This document shows positions 36,173 through 45,085 of a DNA stretch of 55,518 nucleotides, piece by piece; the first letter of the stretch is position 1, and every line of letters begins with the position of its first letter. The DNA is from Pyxidicoccus fallax (GTDB taxonomy: Bacteria; Myxococcota; Myxococcia; Myxococcales; Myxococcaceae). The notes beneath the pieces are model-generated. The model was not told the origin of the DNA. It searched no databases and worked only from the letters and a program-made list of their open reading frames with translations. The DNA is taken from assembly GCF_012933655.1 (NCBI RefSeq), contig NZ_JABBJJ010000038.1, positions 1 through 55,518 on the forward strand, read 5' to 3'. Both the position numbers and the translations under genes were made by a program.

Positions 36173-36556
36173 TCAATCCGGTTCGGAGGAGGCCAACTCC
36201 GAGGGAAGCGGCGCGGACAAGAACCTCATCCCCCTGCCGGGAAGCCGAACGACCTGGAACCCCTTCCCGGCGATCTTGACGCGTTCACCGTGAATGCCCG
36301 TTCCGCTGGCGAGCCAGGCGTCGGCTTCCTCCCGTGTCGCGAACTCGTGGGAGACCTTGATCTGGAACGAGGGGTCGAAGAACTCCTGATAGTACCTGCG
36401 GAAATCGTCCAGCTTCCCGGCGTGGCGGACATAGAGCAGCGAGATGGCCGCGAGCTGGATGGCGCCTCGTTCCTTGGAGTCCTCTGGCTGGGTCTTGCTG
36501 ACGGACTCCAAGGTGGAGAGGACTGCTTCCACATCGAAGTCAGGAATGTAGGTCAT
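36173..36556 (-). CDS. Small conserved-looking protein of unknown function
   Basis: 127 residues beginning MTYIPDFDVEAVLSTLE, cytoplasmic. The N-terminal half is helical (GAIQLAAISLLYVRHAGKLDDFRRYYQEFF). A later segment (EFATREEADAWLASGTG) recalls short proteins annotated as immunity-like in myxobacteria, but I cannot assign a family. Base composition is less GC-rich than its neighbours. The start has no ribosome site; an upstream GTG (36610) would add 18 residues. Confidence 0.6.
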   Translation of the reverse strand: MTYIPDFDVEAVLSTLESVSKTQPEDSKERGAIQLAAISLLYVRHAGKLDDFRRYYQEFFDPSFQIKVSHEFATREEADAWLASGTGIHGERVKIAGKGFQVVRLPGRGMRFLSAPLPSELASSEPD

Positions 36557-36581
36557 GTCGCACCAGGGCTCGTGGGGCTGC

Positions 36582-36671
36582 TCACAGGGGGGCCAGAAGC
36601 AGGGCGCCACCCGCGCCTATCACGACGGCGAAGGCAATGCCGGCCACAACGACGACGGTTCCAAGAGCCAC
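36582..36671 (-). CDS. Possible 29-residue single-span membrane peptide
   Basis: GTG-initiated ORF, MALGTVVVVAGIAFAVVIG then AGGALLLAPL, almost entirely hydrophobic. It starts 22 nt after the amtB stop on the same strand. No clear ribosome site; reported because of its composition and position. Confidence 0.3.
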   Translation of the reverse strand: MALGTVVVVAGIAFAVVIGAGGALLLAPL

Positions 36672-36693
36672 CTCGGACTTGTGCGCATGCGCA

Positions 36694-38091
36694 TCAGGCC
36701 GGCAGCGGCACGGAGGTGCCCGGGGGCGCCGCGTCCGGCGTGGCCGTGCTCGCGGCGGCGACAGCGGGAGGCGCCACGGGCGCGGGGGCCACGGGCACCT
36801 CGCCCACCGTCTCGCCGTGCTGGCTGAGGTCGAGCCCCTCCTCCTCCTGGGCCGCGGTGACGCGCAGCGGGACGATGCGGTCCACCAGCTTGTAGAGCAG
36901 GTACGAGCCCACGAAGGAGAAGACGGACACCAGCCCCAGCGCCAGCATGTGCATCAGGAAGGTGCGCGTCTCGCCGTGGAGGAGGCCCACGTCCTTGGCC
37001 AGCACGCCCGTGAGCACCATGCCCACCACGCCGCCCAGGCCGTGGCAGGGGAAGACGTCCAACGTGTCGTCGATGGCCGTGCGGCTCTTGAAGTGCGCCG
37101 CCGCGTTGCTCACGAAGCTGGCCACCAGGCCCACCAGGATGCTCTGGCCCACCGTGATGAAGCCCGCCGCTGGAGTCACCGCGACGAGGCCCACCACCGC
37201 GCCGATGCAGGCGCCCATGGCGCTCGGCTTGCGGCCGCGCAGCCAGTCGAAGGCCATCCACCCCAGCATCGCCGCCGCCGAGGCCGTGTTGGTGGTGGCG
37301 AACGCCAGCGCCGCCAGCGACGAGGCCGACAGCGCCGAGCCCGCGTTGAAGCCGAACCAGCCGAACCACAACATGCCCGTGCCCAGCATCACGAAGGGGA
37401 TGTTCGCCGGCGTGTGCGTGGCGTTCTCCCGGTGCACCGTCCGGCGCCCCAGCACCAGCGCGCCCGCCAGCGCCGCGAAGCCCGCCGACATGTGCACCAC
37501 CGTGCCACCCGCGAAGTCCAGCACCCCCCACTTGCGCAGGAAGCCCTCCGGGTGCCACGTCCAGTGCGCCAGCGGCGCGTAGATGACCAGCGTGAAGAGC
37601 ACCATGAAGAGCACGTACGCCTTGAAGCGCACGCGCTCGGCGAACGCGCCGGTGATGAGCGCCGGGGTGATGATGGCGAACTTGAGCTGGAAGAGCGCGA
37701 ACAGCAGCAGGGGAATGGTGGGCGCCAGGTCCGGGTGTGTCTCGCCACCCACGCCGCTGAACATGAAGAAGGTGCGCGGGTCGCCGATGAGTCCGTGGAA
37801 GCTGTCACCGAAGCTCAGGCTGAAGGCCACCACCACCCACAGCAGGCTGATGACCGCCATGGCGATGAAGCTCTGCAGCAGCGTGGACACCACGTTCTTC
37901 AGCCGCACCATGCCGCCGTAGAAGAACGAGAGGCCCGGCGTCATCAGCAGCACCAGCGCCGTCGCGGTGAGCATCCACGCGGTGTCCGCGCCGTTGATGG
38001 GCCCGCCCTGCTTCACCTGCGCCGCCGGGTTCACCAGCAGTCCCGCCACACCTACACCCACCAGAAGGGCCACCGCCAACCACTTCTTCAT
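36694..38091 (-). CDS. amtB: Ammonium transporter
   Basis: Inner-membrane Amt/MEP/Rh channel, 465 residues, about 11 helices after a cleavable-looking N-terminus (KKWLAVALLVGVGVAGLLV). Signature segments are FFYGGMVRLKNV, DFAGGTVVHMSAG and the paired pore histidines in YAPLAHWTW and FPCHGLGG. The C-terminal tail is Pro/Ala-rich and longer than in E. coli. GGAGG lies 4 nt before the chosen ATG. Unusually no glnK/glnB PII gene is adjacent; a possible 29-residue membrane peptide follows instead. A TATAGA -10-like box lies about 65 nt upstream, weak evidence. Confidence 0.95.
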   Translation of the reverse strand: MKKWLAVALLVGVGVAGLLVNPAAQVKQGGPINGADTAWMLTATALVLLMTPGLSFFYGGMVRLKNVVSTLLQSFIAMAVISLLWVVVAFSLSFGDSFHGLIGDPRTFFMFSGVGGETHPDLAPTIPLLLFALFQLKFAIITPALITGAFAERVRFKAYVLFMVLFTLVIYAPLAHWTWHPEGFLRKWGVLDFAGGTVVHMSAGFAALAGALVLGRRTVHRENATHTPANIPFVMLGTGMLWFGWFGFNAGSALSASSLAALAFATTNTASAAAMLGWMAFDWLRGRKPSAMGACIGAVVGLVAVTPAAGFITVGQSILVGLVASFVSNAAAHFKSRTAIDDTLDVFPCHGLGGVVGMVLTGVLAKDVGLLHGETRTFLMHMLALGLVSVFSFVGSYLLYKLVDRIVPLRVTAAQEEEGLDLSQHGETVGEVPVAPAPVAPPAVAAASTATPDAAPPGTSVPLPA

Positions 38092-38301
38092 TGCGCCTCC
38101 CCACGGAAGACTGACGCAATGCAGTGTGGATCGGCCTTGGAGTAATTTCAATGCCGTCTATACTTAATCGGGGCTCCGGAAGGATAAGTTCGTCCTGATT
38201 TGAGCTTCCGGTGTGCTGTTCTGTCGGTTGGAAGTGCCTGGTACGCCCAGCCGGCCGTCCCCTGGCGAGGCAGCCGGGCGCCCGCTTCCGGAGGGCCGGC
38301 G

Positions 38302-38586
38302 CTACTTCACCTGGATCTTCCCATCCTTGATGTCGAGGTCCTCGCCGCCTTTGAGGACCACCTTGCCCGCATCCGTCTGCACGGTGCAGGGGCCGGAGCC
38401 CTGGATGGTGACGGAGGCCGTCTGGCTGCGGCCGAAGGTGACGCTCGTCTTCACGCCGCTGCACACCGCCGCCCACGTGTAGTCGCGCGAGTCGCGGTTG
38501 TAGTAGCGCACGGTGACGGCCGCCCACGCGGCCGACGACGCGAGCAGCGAGGCGACCAGTGTGAGCGCCGAGAGCTTCGTCTTCAT
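38302..38586 (-). CDS. Small secreted protein
   Basis: 94 residues. Signal peptide MKTKLSALTLVASLLASSAAWA; the mature 72 residues are beta-rich with two cysteines (AAVCSGVK, SGPCTVQ) likely forming a disulfide, and alternate Lys/Asp at the C-terminus. AGGGGGAA lies 8 nt before the ATG. No family recognised. Confidence 0.75.
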   Translation of the reverse strand: MKTKLSALTLVASLLASSAAWAAVTVRYYNRDSRDYTWAAVCSGVKTSVTFGRSQTASVTIQGSGPCTVQTDAGKVVLKGGEDLDIKDGKIQVK

Positions 38587-38743
38587 GGCTTCGTTCCCCC
38601 TGAGTTGGAAGTGCTGTTGCTGTTGCCGTGGATACACGCGGACGTCATGACATGGGAAGTCATACGCCGCATCCCTGACATCCGGCCGGGTAGGGCGCCA
38701 CCAGCCGTTGCGGTTTTCCACGACTCCGCGCGGAGTCCTTCGC

Positions 38744-39274
38744 GTGCGTACCAACTTCACGGCGGACCCAAGCACGGCACCGCTCCTGGTGACGGTGGAA
38801 TTGGACGCGGAGAGCTTCGCGCGGCTGGACGGCCTGCGCCGCCGCTACTTCCCAGCCGAGCGCAACTTCATCCCCGCCCACGTCTCGCTGTTCCACCACC
38901 TGCCGCCCACCGAGCGAGACACCGTCGAGCGTGCCCTCGCCGGAGCCGCCGCGCGTCCCGCGCCAGTGCTGCGCTTCGGGAGGCTGCGCCGGCTGGGACG
39001 GGGCATGGCCACGGACGTGGAGGCGCCGGAGCTGGCCTCCGTGCACCGCGAGCTGGCCGCGGCCTTCGCTCCCTGGCTCACGCCCCAGGACCGCCAGCCC
39101 TTCCGGCCGCACGTCACGCTGATGAACAAGGCCACCCCCGACGAGGCCGAGCGCGCCTTCGCCGAGCTGGGCGCGTCGTGGATGCACTGGGATGGACGTG
39201 GCGAGGCGCTACTGCTGTGGAGGTACCTCGGCGGCCCGTGGGCGCTGCTGGCCCGGCTCCCCTTCGGCGCGTGA
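38744..39274 (+). CDS. 2'-5' RNA ligase/2H phosphoesterase family protein
   Basis: 176 residues. The two HxS/TxF/L motifs of the 2H fold are present: PAHVSLFHHL and RPHVTLMNK. The family cleaves or ligates 2'-5' or cyclic phosphodiester bonds in RNA or nucleotides; the substrate here is unknown. GTG 38744 is chosen because GGAG lies 8 nt upstream; a TTG at 38708 is also in frame. Divergent from the small secreted protein and convergent with the UvrC-like gene (12 nt). Confidence 0.88.
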   Translation: MRTNFTADPSTAPLLVTVELDAESFARLDGLRRRYFPAERNFIPAHVSLFHHLPPTERDTVERALAGAAARPAPVLRFGRLRRLGRGMATDVEAPELASVHRELAAAFAPWLTPQDRQPFRPHVTLMNKATPDEAERAFAELGASWMHWDGRGEALLLWRYLGGPWALLARLPFGA

Positions 39275-39286
39275 TGGCGCGGTCCT

Positions 39287-40378
39287 TCAGGAGAGGGACG
39301 GGGCGGCGTCCGGCGGAGCGAGGAGCCGGCTCGCGGGGAGCGTGCGCTCCAGCTCCTCGGGGTGGAGGCGGAACCAGCGGGCGATGAGCATCACCTCCTG
39401 CGCCTCGTGCGCGCGCAGGCCGAGCGTCTCCGGCTCCGGGCGCTCGAAGACGGCGCGGGCCCGGGCCTCCAGCGCGTCGCGCTCGCTGGTGGTGGCGGGC
39501 GCGGGCAGCTCGTCCCGCACGCTGCCCCGGCGCACCACGTAGGCGCGGTCCTCGCCGCCGTGTCCGGGCACCGTGTACACGAAGGAGAGCTGCTTCAAGA
39601 GCTGGCCCAGCTCGACAATCCAGCCGCGCATCTGCTCCAGCCGCTCCGCCCTGTCCCGCAGCTCCGCCGCGTACTCGAACTGGAGGCGCCGCGCCGCCTG
39701 GCCCATCCGCTCGCGCAGCAGCAGCAGCGGCGTGTCGGACGTGCCCTCCAGGAAGCCGCGGGCCTGCGTGACGCGGGCGTGGTACTCCGCATGCGTGCAG
39801 CCGCCCGCGCACGGTGCGAGGCAGCGCGACAGCTGGCCGCGCATGCACAAGGGCTCCTGCTTCACCGGGAAGAGCTGGAACTGGTCCGCCAGCCGCATCG
39901 GCGTGTCCGACGCGCAGTCTCGCAGCTCCAGCAAGTCACTCACCGCGCGCACCACCTCCGTCACGGAGGCGCGGCCGTGGAAGGGGCCGTAGTAGTCGCC
40001 GCTCTCGCCGTTGGCGCGGGCGACGACGCGCAGCCGGGGCACGGGCTCGCGCGTGAGATGGATGAAGCAGTGGCCCCGGTCGCGCTTGTGCTCCACGTTG
40101 TAGAGCGGCCGGTGGGACTTGATGAGCCGGAACTCGTGCAGCAGGGCGGCGAACTCGCTCGCGGTGTACTCCCAGTCGATGCGGTGCGCGTGGGAGATGA
40201 TTTCGGCGGCCTTCTCTCCGTCGTCCGCGCGGAAGTACGAGAGCAGCCGCGTGCGCACCCGCACGGACTTGCCCACGTAGAGCAGCTCGCCCGAGGGCCC
40301 CAGCATCCGGTAGACCCCGGGGCGGTTCTCGGCGTGCTCGCGGACGTGCGCGAGGAGGGATGCGACGCGGGAGTCCAT
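39287..40378 (-). CDS. UvrC/Cho-like GIY-YIG nuclease lacking the C-terminal half
   Basis: 363 residues against about 600 for UvrC. GIY-YIG domain residues about 18-100: PGVYRM, LLYVGKS, RTRLLSYF, catalytic Glu in LLHEFRLIKSHRPLYN. Next is a Cys segment CMRGQLSRCLAPC with the C-x7-C-x3-C spacing reported for the UvrC iron-sulfur cluster. A UVR helical motif (RERMGQAARRLQFEYAAELRD) follows. The RNase H-like 5' nuclease and HhH domains are absent, so it is Cho-like and would incise only 3' to a lesion, by family knowledge. Start MDSRVA has no ribosome site. Confidence 0.85.
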   Translation of the reverse strand: MDSRVASLLAHVREHAENRPGVYRMLGPSGELLYVGKSVRVRTRLLSYFRADDGEKAAEIISHAHRIDWEYTASEFAALLHEFRLIKSHRPLYNVEHKRDRGHCFIHLTREPVPRLRVVARANGESGDYYGPFHGRASVTEVVRAVSDLLELRDCASDTPMRLADQFQLFPVKQEPLCMRGQLSRCLAPCAGGCTHAEYHARVTQARGFLEGTSDTPLLLLRERMGQAARRLQFEYAAELRDRAERLEQMRGWIVELGQLLKQLSFVYTVPGHGGEDRAYVVRRGSVRDELPAPATTSERDALEARARAVFERPEPETLGLRAHEAQEVMLIARWFRLHPEELERTLPASRLLAPPDAAPSLS

Positions 40379-40757
40379 GCGCGGCGGAAAGGGCGGCACC
40401 GAGGGGATTCGGAGCCGGACGCTCCACCGTACACCGGGACGGTGCGCCCGGGCGGAGTGCGTCCGGCGGGCTCTGGTGCCCGGCCGGAGGGCGGGCGGCC
40501 CGTCGCGAACGACCTCGAGGGGACCTGGGCGTCATCGGCTCGCGGGCATCCGAGGTACCAGAAGCGCGCGGCCGGCCGTGCCCGGCGGCAAACCTTCAGC
40601 GACCCCCGGTTTGTGAAGTTTCGTGAGGTGACTTGCCTCACTCAGTTAACGGCGTTAAGTGAAGGGGCGCCGTTAACACCCGTCCCCGGTGCTCGCGCTC
40701 GTGCGCCTGGGGATTCGTCTGCTCGCGCGAGCCGATGCGCGAGAAGGAGCCGTCCTC
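40379..40757. other. 379-nt intergenic region upstream of the RND operon
   Basis: No convincing gene; a GTG-led frame from 40689 merely extends the adaptor gene and lacks a ribosome site. The left part is GC-rich. The right part (40620-40680) drops in GC and holds the promoter palindromes listed separately. Confidence 0.6.
40623..40677 (+). promoter_or_regulatory. RND operon promoter with nested palindromes
   Basis: GTGAGG and CCTCAC arms (40623-40628, 40636-40641) overlap a -35-like TTGCCT (40633-40638). After 17 nt comes a weak -10, TAAGTG. TTAACG-G-CGTTAA (40646-40658) covers the spacer and -10, and a further CGTTAAC half-site (40671-40677) makes perfect 10-bp outer arms GTTAACGGCG/CGCCGTTAAC. 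Probably the operator of the TetR encoded at the operon end. Confidence 0.55.
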
Positions 40758-41912
40758 ATGGTCCGCGTCCCTTCGCCGGCCCTCTCCGCCGCCGTGCTGA
40801 GCGGCCTCGCCGTGCTGTTCATGGGCGTTCTGTTGTCGGGCTGCTCGGGGCAGGCCTCCGCGGCCTCTCCGAGCGCCGTCTCCGGAGACACGCCGGTGCG
40901 GGTGCGGCTGGCGCCCGTGGTGGTCGAGGAGGTGACCCGCCCCATCCGCGCCAGCGGCGCGTTGGCCGGCAAGCAGGAGGTGCGGCTGTCCACCAAGGTG
41001 GGGGGCGTGGTCCAGACGGTGGCCATCGACGAGGGCCAGAAGGCGCGGCGCGGCCAGGTGCTGGCGGCGTTGGATTTGTCGGAGATTGGCCCGCAGGTGG
41101 CGCAGGCCCGCGAGGCACGGGAGAAGGCGGCGAGGGACCTGGAGCGCGTGAAGAAGCTTCACGCGGACCAGGTGGCCACGCTGGCCCAGCTCCAGGACGC
41201 CACCACCGGCTACGAGGTGGCGGACGCCGCGTGGCGGGCGGCCTCGTTCAACCAGCGGCAGGCCACCGTCGTCGCGCCGTCCGACGGACGCATCCTCAAG
41301 CGCATGGTGGAGCCCGGTGAAGTCGTGTCCCCGGGGCAGCCCCTCTTCCTCTTCGCGAGCACCGAGGGGGGCTGGGTGGTGCGCGTGGGGCTCGCGGACC
41401 GGGACGTGGTGCGCGTGAAGGAGGGAGACGCGGCCGAGGTGACGCTCGATGCGTACCCTGGCCGCGCCTTCCGCGCCCGGGTCAGCGAGGTGGCCAGCGC
41501 CGCCACGCCGGGCGTGGGGACCGCCGAGGTGGAGCTCGCGCTGGAGCTGGGGCGGCCCGGGGGCGACGGGCAGGGCGGGAGCGAGGCGCCGCCCCGGCTG
41601 CTATCGGGACTCTCCGCGAAGGCCGTGGTGACGCCCTCCGAGCGGCAGTCCGTACGGCTCGTTCCCGTGGAGGCCCTGCTGGAGGGCGACGGCGAGGTGG
41701 CCAGCGTCTTCACCCTCGCGGAGGACGGACGCACCGCGCGGCGGCAGCGGGTCCGGGTGGCCTTCCTCTCCGCCGGGGACGGACGCGCGGCGCTCTCCGA
41801 GGGCCCCGGAGCGGGCGCGCGCGTCATCACCGAGGGCGTGGCGTTCCTGCGCGATGGCCAGTCGGTGACGGTGGTGGAGGCCTCCTCCGGGGGCGCCACG
41901 TCCCGCCGCTGA
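40758..41912 (+). CDS. RND efflux periplasmic adaptor (membrane fusion lipoprotein)
   Basis: 384 residues. Lipoprotein signal ending VLLSGCSGQ (lipobox Cys about residue 29). Adaptor architecture: first lipoyl half (KVGGVVQTVAIDEGQKARRGQVLAALD), short helical hairpin (QAREAREKAARDLERVKKLHADQVATLAQLQ), second lipoyl half (APSDGRILKRMVEPGEVVSPGQPLF), beta-barrel and membrane-proximal domains. It links the pump at 41952 to an outer-membrane channel; no TolC gene is nearby, so a channel must be supplied elsewhere. AAGGAG lies 8 nt before the ATG. Confidence 0.93.
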   Translation: MVRVPSPALSAAVLSGLAVLFMGVLLSGCSGQASAASPSAVSGDTPVRVRLAPVVVEEVTRPIRASGALAGKQEVRLSTKVGGVVQTVAIDEGQKARRGQVLAALDLSEIGPQVAQAREAREKAARDLERVKKLHADQVATLAQLQDATTGYEVADAAWRAASFNQRQATVVAPSDGRILKRMVEPGEVVSPGQPLFLFASTEGGWVVRVGLADRDVVRVKEGDAAEVTLDAYPGRAFRARVSEVASAATPGVGTAEVELALELGRPGGDGQGGSEAPPRLLSGLSAKAVVTPSERQSVRLVPVEALLEGDGEVASVFTLAEDGRTARRQRVRVAFLSAGDGRAALSEGPGAGARVITEGVAFLRDGQSVTVVEASSGGATSRR

Positions 41913-41951
41913 GTCTCCTCCCGTTCCTTCCTCCTTCCCCCGAGGCGCGCC

Positions 41952-44900
41952 ATGCAGCTGTCCACCGCGGCCGTGAAGAACCCGCAGTTCACCCTCGTCG
42001 TGTTCGCCATGCTGGTCGCGCTCGGCGTCTCCAGCGCGCTCTCCATTCCCCGCGCGGAGGACCCGGTGTTCCCCATGCCGGGCTTCACCCTCATCGCCGT
42101 CTATCCCGGCGCCAGTCCCCGCGACCTCGAGCAGTTGGTGGTGGACCCGCTGGAGGACGCGTTCGATGAGCTGGAGGACGTGAAGGAGGTGAGCAGCCAG
42201 ATGGAGGACGGGCTGGCGCTCATCAACATCGAGTTCGACGCGGCCTCGGACCCGGATGACAAGTACGCGGAGGTGCTGCGGCAGGTGAACGCCACGCGCC
42301 CGGAGCTGCCCGCGGACCTGCTGCGCCTGGAGGTCGAGCGCTACAGCGCCGCCAACGTCAGCGTGGTGCAACTGGCCCTCGTGGGCCCCAACGCCACCGC
42401 GCGGGAGCTGGAGCGCCGGGCGGACGCGTTGGCCGAGCGTCTGTCCAACGTCCCGGGGGTGAAGAAGGCCGAGGTGTTCGCGGTGCCGAAGCAGGAGGTC
42501 CGCGTGTCGTTGGACCTGGAGCGGCTGACGCGGGTGGGGGTGCCGCTGTCGCAGGTGCTCCAGGCGCTGAATGGAGCCAACCTCAACGTGCCCGCGGGCA
42601 GTGTGGACGTGGGCACCCGGCGCTTCAACGTGCAGACGAGCAGTGAGTTCACCTCGCTGGAGCAGGTGCGCGCCACGGTGGTGGGCGGCGGCGCGCAGGG
42701 CGTGGTGCGGCTGGGGGACGTGGCGGACGTGAGCTTCCGCGACCAGGACGCGGTGCACCTGGGACGCTTCAACGGCGAGCGCGCCGCCTTCGTCAGCGTC
42801 ACCCAGAAGGAAGGGCAGAACGTCTTCGCGGTGCGCGACGCCACCCTGGACGCCGCGAGGGAGTGGGCGAAGGAGCTGCCGGCGGGAATGCGGCTGGAGA
42901 CGGGGTTCGACCAGTCGCTCCAGGTGGGCCGGCGGCTGGGCGGCTTCGCCAAGGACTTCGCGCTGGCGCTGGCCCTGGTGTTGGTGACGCTCCTGCCCCT
43001 GGGCTTCCGCGCCAGCCTCATCGTCATGGTGTCCATTCCGCTGTCCCTGGCGTTGGGGCTCGCGGCGCTGGACTTCGCGGGCTTCACGCTCAACCAGCTC
43101 TCCATCGTCGGCTTCGTGATTGCCCTGGGGCTGCTGGTGGATGACAGCATCGTGGTGGTGGAGAACATCGCCCGCTTCCTGCGCCAGGGCCTGGGCCGGG
43201 TGCGCGCGGCCATCGAGGGCACGTCGCAGATTGGCCTCGCGGTGCTGGGCTGCACCGCCACGCTGGTGCTGGCCTTCGTGCCGCTCATCTTCCTGCCGGG
43301 CACGTCCGGTCAGTTCATCCGCAGCCTGCCCATGGCGGTGGTGTTCACCATCCTCGCGTCCCTGCTGGTGTCGCTCACCGTGATTCCGCTGCTGGCCAGC
43401 CTGTTCCTGAAGGAGGAGGGGCACGCCGAGGGCAACCGCGTGATGCGCGCCTTCCACCACTTCATCGAGCGCAGCTACCGCCCGGTGCTGCACCGCGCGC
43501 TCGCCCGTCCCCGGCTGACCCTGGTGGTGGCGGTGGCGCTCTTCGTGGGCAGCCTGGCGCTGGTGCCGGTGGTGGGCTTCAGCCTCTTCCCGAAGGCCGG
43601 CACGCCCATGTTCCAGGTGCTGGTGGAGACGCCGGACGGCACCAGTCTCGCGGAGACGGACCGGGCGGTGCGCTTCGTGGAGGAGGCCCTGCGCCGGAGG
43701 CCAGAAGTGGCCAGCGTGGCGGCCAACACCGGCAAGGGGCACCCGTCCGTCTACTACAACGCGCAGCCCGCCGCGGAGCGGCCCAACGTGGGCGAGGTCT
43801 TCGTCCAGCTCCATGCGTACGACGCGGACACCACGCCCGCGCTGCTGGACGCGCTGCGCGCCGAGCTGGACGCGTACCCGGGGGCCCGCATCGAGGTGCG
43901 CGAGTTCGAGCAGGGGCCGCCCGTGGACGCGCCGGTGGCCGTGCGGCTGGTGGGGCCGGAGCTGGAGACGCTGCGCGCGCTCGCGGTGGACGTGCAGAAG
44001 GTGCTGGAGACGACGCCGGGCACCCTCTACGTGAAGAACCCCGTGCAGACGCGGCGCACGGACCTGGAGGTGGAGGTGGACCGCGAGAAGGCGGGCCTGC
44101 TGGGTGTGCCGGCGGCGGAGGTGGCCCGCACGGTGCGCTTCGGACTGGCGGGCCTGCCGGCGGGCACCTTCCGCGACTCGGACGGAGAGGACCACCCCAT
44201 CCTCGTGCGGCTGCCCCTGGAGCCGGGCGCGTGGCCCTCGCTGGAGGCCCTGGAGCGGCTGCACGTCGCGGGCGTCACCGGGAATCTCGTACCGCTGGGG
44301 CAGCTCGCGCGGGTGCGGCTGGAGGCCAGCCCCAACCGCATCAACCACCAGGAGGGTGAGCGCACCGTCACCGTCTCCGCCAGCGTGGCCACCGGCTACA
44401 ACACCGACAACGTCACCCGGCAGGTGCTGGCGCGGCTGGAGAAGGAGCTGAAGCCGCCCCCGGGCTACCGCTGGGAGGCGGCGGGGGAGCTGGAGAGCCG
44501 GCAGGAGAGCTTCAGCGGCGTGTCGGCCGCCGCCATCATCGCGGCGTTCGGCGTGCTGGCCGTGCTGGTGCTGGAGTTCCGCACCTTCAAGAGCACCCTC
44601 ATCGTGGCGTCGGTGATTCCCCTGGGGCTGGTGGGTGGCATCGCCGCGCTGTTCCTCACCGGCAACACGCTGTCCTTCACCGCCTCCATCGGCTTCATCG
44701 CCCTGGTGGGCATCGAGGTGAAGAACAGCATCCTGCTGGTGGACTTCACGAACCAGCTCCGCGCGAGGGGCGTGGGCCTGGACGCCGCCATCGAGCAGGC
44801 GGGCGAGACGCGCTTCCTCCCCATCCTGCTCACCACCCTGACGGCCCTGGGAGGCCTGGTGCCGCTGGCGCTGGAGAACAGCAGCCTCTACTCGCCCCTG

Positions 44901-45050
44901 GCGTGGGTCATCATCGGAGGGCTCATCTCCTCCACCCTCCTCACCCGCGTGGTGACACCGGTGGTGTACAAGCTGCTGGCGCCGGAGGTGGAGCCGGAAG
45001 AGGCGCCCACGCCGCCGGTGGCCTCCGCCATGGCGGGCAGCGCGGCATGA
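41952..45050 (+). CDS. RND efflux pump, HAE1/AcrB-like inner-membrane transporter
   Basis: Proton-driven transporter, 1032 residues, family length. Twelve membrane helices in two homologous halves with large periplasmic loops. The TM4 proton-relay pair is present as GLLVDDSIVVVENI (D397, D398), which favours drug/amphiphile (HAE1-like) over simple assignment as metal efflux. The second half has GIEVKNSILLVDF. Substrate unknown. GAGG lies 6 nt before the ATG. Second gene of the adaptor-pump-TetR operon. Confidence 0.95.
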   Translation: MQLSTAAVKNPQFTLVVFAMLVALGVSSALSIPRAEDPVFPMPGFTLIAVYPGASPRDLEQLVVDPLEDAFDELEDVKEVSSQMEDGLALINIEFDAASDPDDKYAEVLRQVNATRPELPADLLRLEVERYSAANVSVVQLALVGPNATARELERRADALAERLSNVPGVKKAEVFAVPKQEVRVSLDLERLTRVGVPLSQVLQALNGANLNVPAGSVDVGTRRFNVQTSSEFTSLEQVRATVVGGGAQGVVRLGDVADVSFRDQDAVHLGRFNGERAAFVSVTQKEGQNVFAVRDATLDAAREWAKELPAGMRLETGFDQSLQVGRRLGGFAKDFALALALVLVTLLPLGFRASLIVMVSIPLSLALGLAALDFAGFTLNQLSIVGFVIALGLLVDDSIVVVENIARFLRQGLGRVRAAIEGTSQIGLAVLGCTATLVLAFVPLIFLPGTSGQFIRSLPMAVVFTILASLLVSLTVIPLLASLFLKEEGHAEGNRVMRAFHHFIERSYRPVLHRALARPRLTLVVAVALFVGSLALVPVVGFSLFPKAGTPMFQVLVETPDGTSLAETDRAVRFVEEALRRRPEVASVAANTGKGHPSVYYNAQPAAERPNVGEVFVQLHAYDADTTPALLDALRAELDAYPGARIEVREFEQGPPVDAPVAVRLVGPELETLRALAVDVQKVLETTPGTLYVKNPVQTRRTDLEVEVDREKAGLLGVPAAEVARTVRFGLAGLPAGTFRDSDGEDHPILVRLPLEPGAWPSLEALERLHVAGVTGNLVPLGQLARVRLEASPNRINHQEGERTVTVSASVATGYNTDNVTRQVLARLEKELKPPPGYRWEAAGELESRQESFSGVSAAAIIAAFGVLAVLVLEFRTFKSTLIVASVIPLGLVGGIAALFLTGNTLSFTASIGFIALVGIEVKNSILLVDFTNQLRARGVGLDAAIEQAGETRFLPILLTTLTALGGLVPLALENSSLYSPLAWVIIGGLISSTLLTRVVTPVVYKLLAPEVEPEEAPTPPVASAMAGSAA

Positions 45051-45085
45051 CGTAGGCTGGGCATGGCGAGGGAACGAAAGGCACC

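Noticed and set aside
36620..36690. Short ATG-led frame MRMRTSPRWLL after amtB
   Set aside because: 24 codons, Ser/Pro/Arg-rich, no ribosome site; the overlapping hydrophobic GTG frame is a better candidate.
41601..44348. 915-codon minus-strand frame over the RND adaptor and pump
   Set aside because: Shadow of two well-defined genes; composition dominated by His, Arg and Gln.
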